The translations under genes and the position numbers were made by a program. A DNA stretch of 17,788 nt from Cyanobacteria bacterium UBA9971. Its GTDB lineage: Bacteria; Cyanobacteriota; Vampirovibrionia; Gastranaerophilales; UBA9971. The DNA is taken from positions 1-17,788 of the forward strand of contig DNRP01000137.1 in the NCBI GenBank assembly GCA_003499955.1. The letters run 5' to 3'. The notes under the pieces were generated by a model. That model was given only the letters and a program-made list of their open reading frames with translations. It was not told the DNA's origin and ran no database searches. Shown piece by piece: positions 14,820 to 17,788 of the stretch (within the stretch, counting starts at the first letter, position 1; every line of letters starts with the position of its first letter).

Positions 14820-15933
14820 AACTGTTTTCAATACTTTTGTAGATTGGGGAAATATATTAAATAAACCGTCAACTTTTACACCATCATCTCACAATCATGA
14901 CGATTCTTACTATACAGAAGCAGAAACGGATATTTTATTAGGAAATAAAGTAGACAAAGTAACTGGCGAAAGACTTATAAATGCCGCAGAAATATCAAAG
15001 GTTGGATATATAACCGTAACAGAAGCGATTAATTTAACTTCTTTTAAATCTGATTATGATGCAAAAATAAATCAAGATGTAAGAACAACAGCAAGTCCAA
15101 CTTTTGCAGCCGTTAATACAGACCAAATAAATGCTACAGGTTTAATAATAACAAGTAGTGATATAAGTAAAGTAGGATGCACAATTAACACTCCTTTAGG
15201 GTTAACTGCAAATATTCAGGAATGGAAATATAACAATGTTATTCGTTCCGTAATTAATGCTACTGGATACTTGGGTTTAAATACAAGTAATCCACAGACT
15301 CCGCTTCATTTGGTAGTTGGAACAGCAGGAACTTTACCATCTGCTATAAGTTCCGTAAGTTTCCTTTTACAGGGCAACCCTTCGACAACTTCATTTTCTG
15401 AAACTGCAATGATTGCCGGAACTTCTGGTCAATGTATTATGAATTTTGGCGATTCAGATGCAAAAGGGGCAGGAAGGATTATTTATGATAACTCAACAGA
15501 TATTATGCAATTATGGGCGGGGTCTTTAAATCTTTTAAAATTAGATAAAAACAACAGGTCAGTAACAATAGGACATGACTATTGGTGTTCCGTTTCTGCT
15601 TTGGCTACATCTTTTAACTTAACCGGATATAAAGCAAAGTTAAAAATACAGGGGAATGTTACAGGACAAGAAAATGGATTACAGATATATGAAGCAGATA
15701 ATTATGGATATAATTTAATAAGTGATGGAGCAAATGATAAGTTTATTTTTCAATGCAATGAAAATACTTCCCTTAATACAGCTTATGAAATTCAACGTAG
15801 CTCTGGAACAATGACAATAAATAAAGGGATTTATAGCAGTTCTGATGGATCAACAGGTGCAACAGGTGCATTTACAAGCGCTGACGGGAAAGCCGTTACA
15901 GTAAAAGACGGTATTATAACAAATATAGCTTAA
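14803..15933 (+). CDS. Phage tail-fibre-like protein
   Basis: This 376-residue protein starts inside the end of the preceding gene, with GGGAAGG 7 nt before its ATG. The N-terminal part carries VDWGNILNKPSTFTPSSHNH and DDSYYTEAETDILLGNKVDKV (residues 13-52), wording highly typical of trimeric phage tail fibres. It repeats ISKVG-type segments (64-68, 121-125) and has RTTASPTFAAVNT (94-106). The C terminus ends ATGAFTSADGKAVTVKDGII plus TNIA, another module common at ends of phage structural proteins. The middle is Gly/Ser/Thr/Asn-rich with beta-forming stretches, consistent with a receptor-binding shaft and head. There is no signal peptide. Its place in a polysaccharide export locus is unusual: prophage remnant, secreted adhesin-like fibre or co-opted glycan binder are possible. 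The fold call is good; the role is open. Confidence 0.78.
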   Translation: MLKIIKTVFNTFVDWGNILNKPSTFTPSSHNHDDSYYTEAETDILLGNKVDKVTGERLINAAEISKVGYITVTEAINLTSFKSDYDAKINQDVRTTASPTFAAVNTDQINATGLIITSSDISKVGCTINTPLGLTANIQEWKYNNVIRSVINATGYLGLNTSNPQTPLHLVVGTAGTLPSAISSVSFLLQGNPSTTSFSETAMIAGTSGQCIMNFGDSDAKGAGRIIYDNSTDIMQLWAGSLNLLKLDKNNRSVTIGHDYWCSVSALATSFNLTGYKAKLKIQGNVTGQENGLQIYEADNYGYNLISDGANDKFIFQCNENTSLNTAYEIQRSSGTMTINKGIYSSSDGSTGATGAFTSADGKAVTVKDGIITNIA

Positions 15934-15940
15934 TAAGAAT

Positions 15941-15998
15941 TTTAAGAATAATTTTATTTTAGATATACTAATATTAAGTTTATAAAATTATTCTTAAA
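15941..15998. promoter_or_regulatory. Perfect 17-bp inverted repeat flanking a TATACT element
   Basis: The arms TTTAAGAATAATTTTAT (15941-15957) and ATAAAATTATTCTTAAA (15982-15998) are perfect complements with a 24-nt centre containing TATACT (15964-15969), a close -10 match. It lies between the fibre-like gene and the Shine-Dalgarno site AAGGAAG (16001-16007) of the epimerase. Read as DNA it could be a two-site operator around a promoter; read as RNA, a weak A/U hairpin. The long loop and absent T-tract argue against a classical terminator. Confidence 0.5.
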
Positions 15999-16012
15999 TT
16001 AAGGAAGAAAAT

Positions 16013-16972
16013 TTGCAGAAAACATTTTTAATAACGGGTGGAGCCGGGTTTATCGGTAGCCATCTGGCAGATATGCTTATCAAGGATAATAAAGTTATTT
16101 GTCTGGATGATTTTAACGATTTTTATTCTCCCGATATTAAGAGAAACAATGTTAAAAAACATTTGAACAACAGCAATTATAAACTTTATGAATACGATAT
16201 AGTTGATTATGAAAATATTAAAAAAATATTTGAAGAAAATAAAATTGATTGCATAATTCATCTTGCGGCAAGAGCTGGAATAAGACCATCTCTCACAGAT
16301 CCAATTTTATACACAAAAACAAACATTGTCGGAACAATTAATCTTCTTGACTTGGCTAAAGATTATAAAATTAATAAATTTATTATGGGTTCTTCAAGTT
16401 CTGTCTATGGTGAAAGAACAGACGATCCCTTCAATGAAGAAATGATTATAAATAAGCCAATATCTCCTTATGCCGCAACGAAAGCTTCAAATGAACAAAT
16501 GTGTTATACATACAGCCGTTTATATGGAATTAATATTGTATGTTTAAGGTTTTTTACTGTTTATGGTCCCAGACAAAGACCTGATCTGGCAATTCATAAA
16601 TTTGCCAGATTAATTGACGGAGGAAAACCTATTCCTGTCTTTGGTGATGGAACAACCAAAAGAGACTATACTTTTATAGATGATATTTTAGCCGGTATAA
16701 TAAATTCGATTGAATACAATAAAACTCCTTATGAAATTATAAATCTCGGAGAATCACAGACTGTTGAATTAAACTATTTAATTGAACTTTTGGAAAAAGA
16801 AATCGGCAAAAAGGCAATAATCGAAAGAAAGCCTCTGCAACCCGGCGATGTTCCCATAACTTATGCGGATATTTCTAAAGCCCGCAATTTACTCAATTAC
16901 AATCCCGAAACTAAAATAGAAAAAGGTTTAAAACTTTTTATAGAATGGTTTAATGCTTATTATCACGAGTAA
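16013..16972 (+). CDS. NAD-dependent nucleotide-sugar epimerase, UDP-glucuronate 4-epimerase-like
   Basis: This 319-residue short-chain dehydrogenase/reductase of the extended type starts at TTG 16013, with AAGGAAG 5 nt upstream. GGAGFIGSH (9-17) is the NAD-binding loop, DDFNDFYSPDIKRNNV resembles UDP-glucuronate 4-epimerases, and HLAARAGIR follows. SSSSVYG (127-133) supplies the catalytic Ser, YAATK (153-157) the catalytic Tyr153 and Lys157. RFFTVYGPRQRPDLAIHKF and GDGTTKRDYTFIDDI complete the substrate region. It should interconvert UDP-glucuronate and UDP-galacturonate, or a related pair, giving an acidic sugar donor to the polysaccharide. Active-site residues are intact. UDP-glucose 4-epimerase or a dehydratase are less likely alternatives. 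The GT4 gene starts 9 bp downstream. Confidence 0.9.
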   Translation: MQKTFLITGGAGFIGSHLADMLIKDNKVICLDDFNDFYSPDIKRNNVKKHLNNSNYKLYEYDIVDYENIKKIFEENKIDCIIHLAARAGIRPSLTDPILYTKTNIVGTINLLDLAKDYKINKFIMGSSSSVYGERTDDPFNEEMIINKPISPYAATKASNEQMCYTYSRLYGINIVCLRFFTVYGPRQRPDLAIHKFARLIDGGKPIPVFGDGTTKRDYTFIDDILAGIINSIEYNKTPYEIINLGESQTVELNYLIELLEKEIGKKAIIERKPLQPGDVPITYADISKARNLLNYNPETKIEKGLKLFIEWFNAYYHE

Positions 16973-16981
16973 TTTAAAACT

Positions 16982-17788
16982 ATGAAAATAATTACAGCAT
17001 CAAAGTTTTATTATAAAAGAGGCGGGCTGGAAAGTTATTTGTTTAAAATAACCGATATCCTGCAAAACAACGGGCATGAGATTATTCCTTTTTCAACAAC
17101 ATATCCTGAAAATTTAAAAACAGATTATAATGATTATTTTGCCGAATACATAGATTTGTCAGGGAGCGAAAATAAAGGAATAATTAAAATTTTAAAGGCT
17201 TCATCAAGGCTTTTTTATAATATTGATGCTAAAAATAAAGTTCAAAAACTTATAAAAAAGACAAACCCTGATGTTTTCTGGGGATTTGGAATCCATCATC
17301 AGCTTTCGCCTTCTGTGTTTGCAGCGGCAAGAGAATTATCCATTCCCACAATCCACAGGCTGTCTGATTACGGGATTATATGTCCTGATTCCAGACTTGT
17401 AAGAGGCGACGGGAGAAATTGCACGGAATTATTATGTCCTTTGAAAGGATATTACAATGCAGTCAAATATAAATGCGTAAGACAGGCAAAACCGGGTACA
17501 GAAGAGAAATCACCTTCCTTAAAAGCCAGTATTATTGGAGCTATGGAAGTTTATTATCACTACAAAACAGGTTTGTATTTTAATAATGTGGATAAATTCA
17601 TTGCGCCAAGCAAGTTTTTAATGGAAGTTATGATAAAAAGCGGCATAAATCCGCAGAAAATAACACATATTCCTATTTTTATTGATACTAAAAGTTATGA
17701 ACCGCAGTATGACTCAGAAAATTATTTCTTATACTTTGGAAGGCTATCTGAAGAAAAAGGATTAACGCATTTATTAGAGGCAATGAAG
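16982..17788 (+). CDS. GT4-type glycosyltransferase, N-terminal part (cut by window edge)
   Basis: An open frame of 269 codons runs off the right edge, beginning MKIITASKFYYKRGGLESYLF with the GT4 N-terminal RGG loop. It contains PTIHRLSDYGIICPDSRLVR, a Cys-bearing segment CTELLCPLKGYYNAVKYKCV found in many exopolysaccharide GT4 enzymes, FIAPSKFLMEVMIKSGI and LYFGRLSEEKGL, the start of the C-terminal donor-binding domain. The EX7E catalytic segment lies beyond the window. It begins 9 bp after the epimerase stop, with no strong SD of its own, and is probably in that operon. It should add a sugar to the growing lipid-linked unit in the cytoplasm. Confidence 0.9.
   Translation, partial: MKIITASKFYYKRGGLESYLFKITDILQNNGHEIIPFSTTYPENLKTDYNDYFAEYIDLSGSENKGIIKILKASSRLFYNIDAKNKVQKLIKKTNPDVFWGFGIHHQLSPSVFAAARELSIPTIHRLSDYGIICPDSRLVRGDGRNCTELLCPLKGYYNAVKYKCVRQAKPGTEEKSPSLKASIIGAMEVYYHYKTGLYFNNVDKFIAPSKFLMEVMIKSGINPQKITHIPIFIDTKSYEPQYDSENYFLYFGRLSEEKGLTHLLEAMK

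Noticed and set aside
14263..15933. A complete prophage
   Set aside because: Only a fibre-like protein and two small partners are present; there is no integrase, terminase, capsid, lysis gene or recognisable attachment-site duplication.

Overview
The window reads as chromosome of a low-GC, diderm (Gram-negative-type) bacterium. The support is an outer-membrane polysaccharide export protein, an envelope chain-length protein, MurJ, strongly A/T-biased codon use, the standard code, and several TTG/GTG starts preceded by clear Shine-Dalgarno sites. A SpoIID/LytB protein and dispersed palindromic repeats fit several poorly cultured low-GC diderm lineages, but the sequence alone does not fix the taxon. 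No rRNA, tRNA or CRISPR was seen.

Left part (1-4379, all minus strand): a mannose-type glycan cluster. It encodes a GT4 glycosyltransferase fused to a mannose-6-phosphate-isomerase-type cupin, two GH130 proteins of different length, and a second GT4 enzyme cut by the window edge. None of these has a visible signal peptide, so a cytoplasmic build/phosphorolyse mannoside cycle is a reasonable hypothesis. Palindromic repeats interrupt this run at 434-530 and 1996-2085, and a third follows deoC at 4642-4689. All three share one asymmetric core word.

Middle (4689-9473): deoC (minus), then SpoIID/LytB and murJ (plus, peptidoglycan remodelling and lipid II flipping), converging on a polyprenyl-phosphate sugar-1-phosphate transferase (minus) that would start glycan assembly at the membrane. 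An A/T-rich 352-bp intergenic region (9474-9825) holds two hairpins and a perfect 19-bp tandem repeat.

Right part (9826-17788, plus strand): an exopolysaccharide/capsule export locus. It starts with a MerR-like DNA-binding protein with a long coiled coil. A consensus-like promoter, an OPX/Wza-type export protein and a Wzc/GumC-type chain-length protein follow. The kinase-like domain of the last has lost its P-loop residues. Next comes an unexpected block of three translationally coupled genes (14263-15933), the last resembling a phage tail fibre. It is bordered by a 21-bp tandem repeat upstream and a perfect 17-bp inverted repeat downstream. The locus resumes with a UDP-glucuronate-4-epimerase-like enzyme and a partial GT4 glycosyltransferase.

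The most unusual items are the fibre cassette inside the polysaccharide locus, the GT4-isomerase fusion beside two divergent GH130 proteins, the P-loop-less BY-kinase homologue, the RacA-like regulator, and the repeat family with a shared core.
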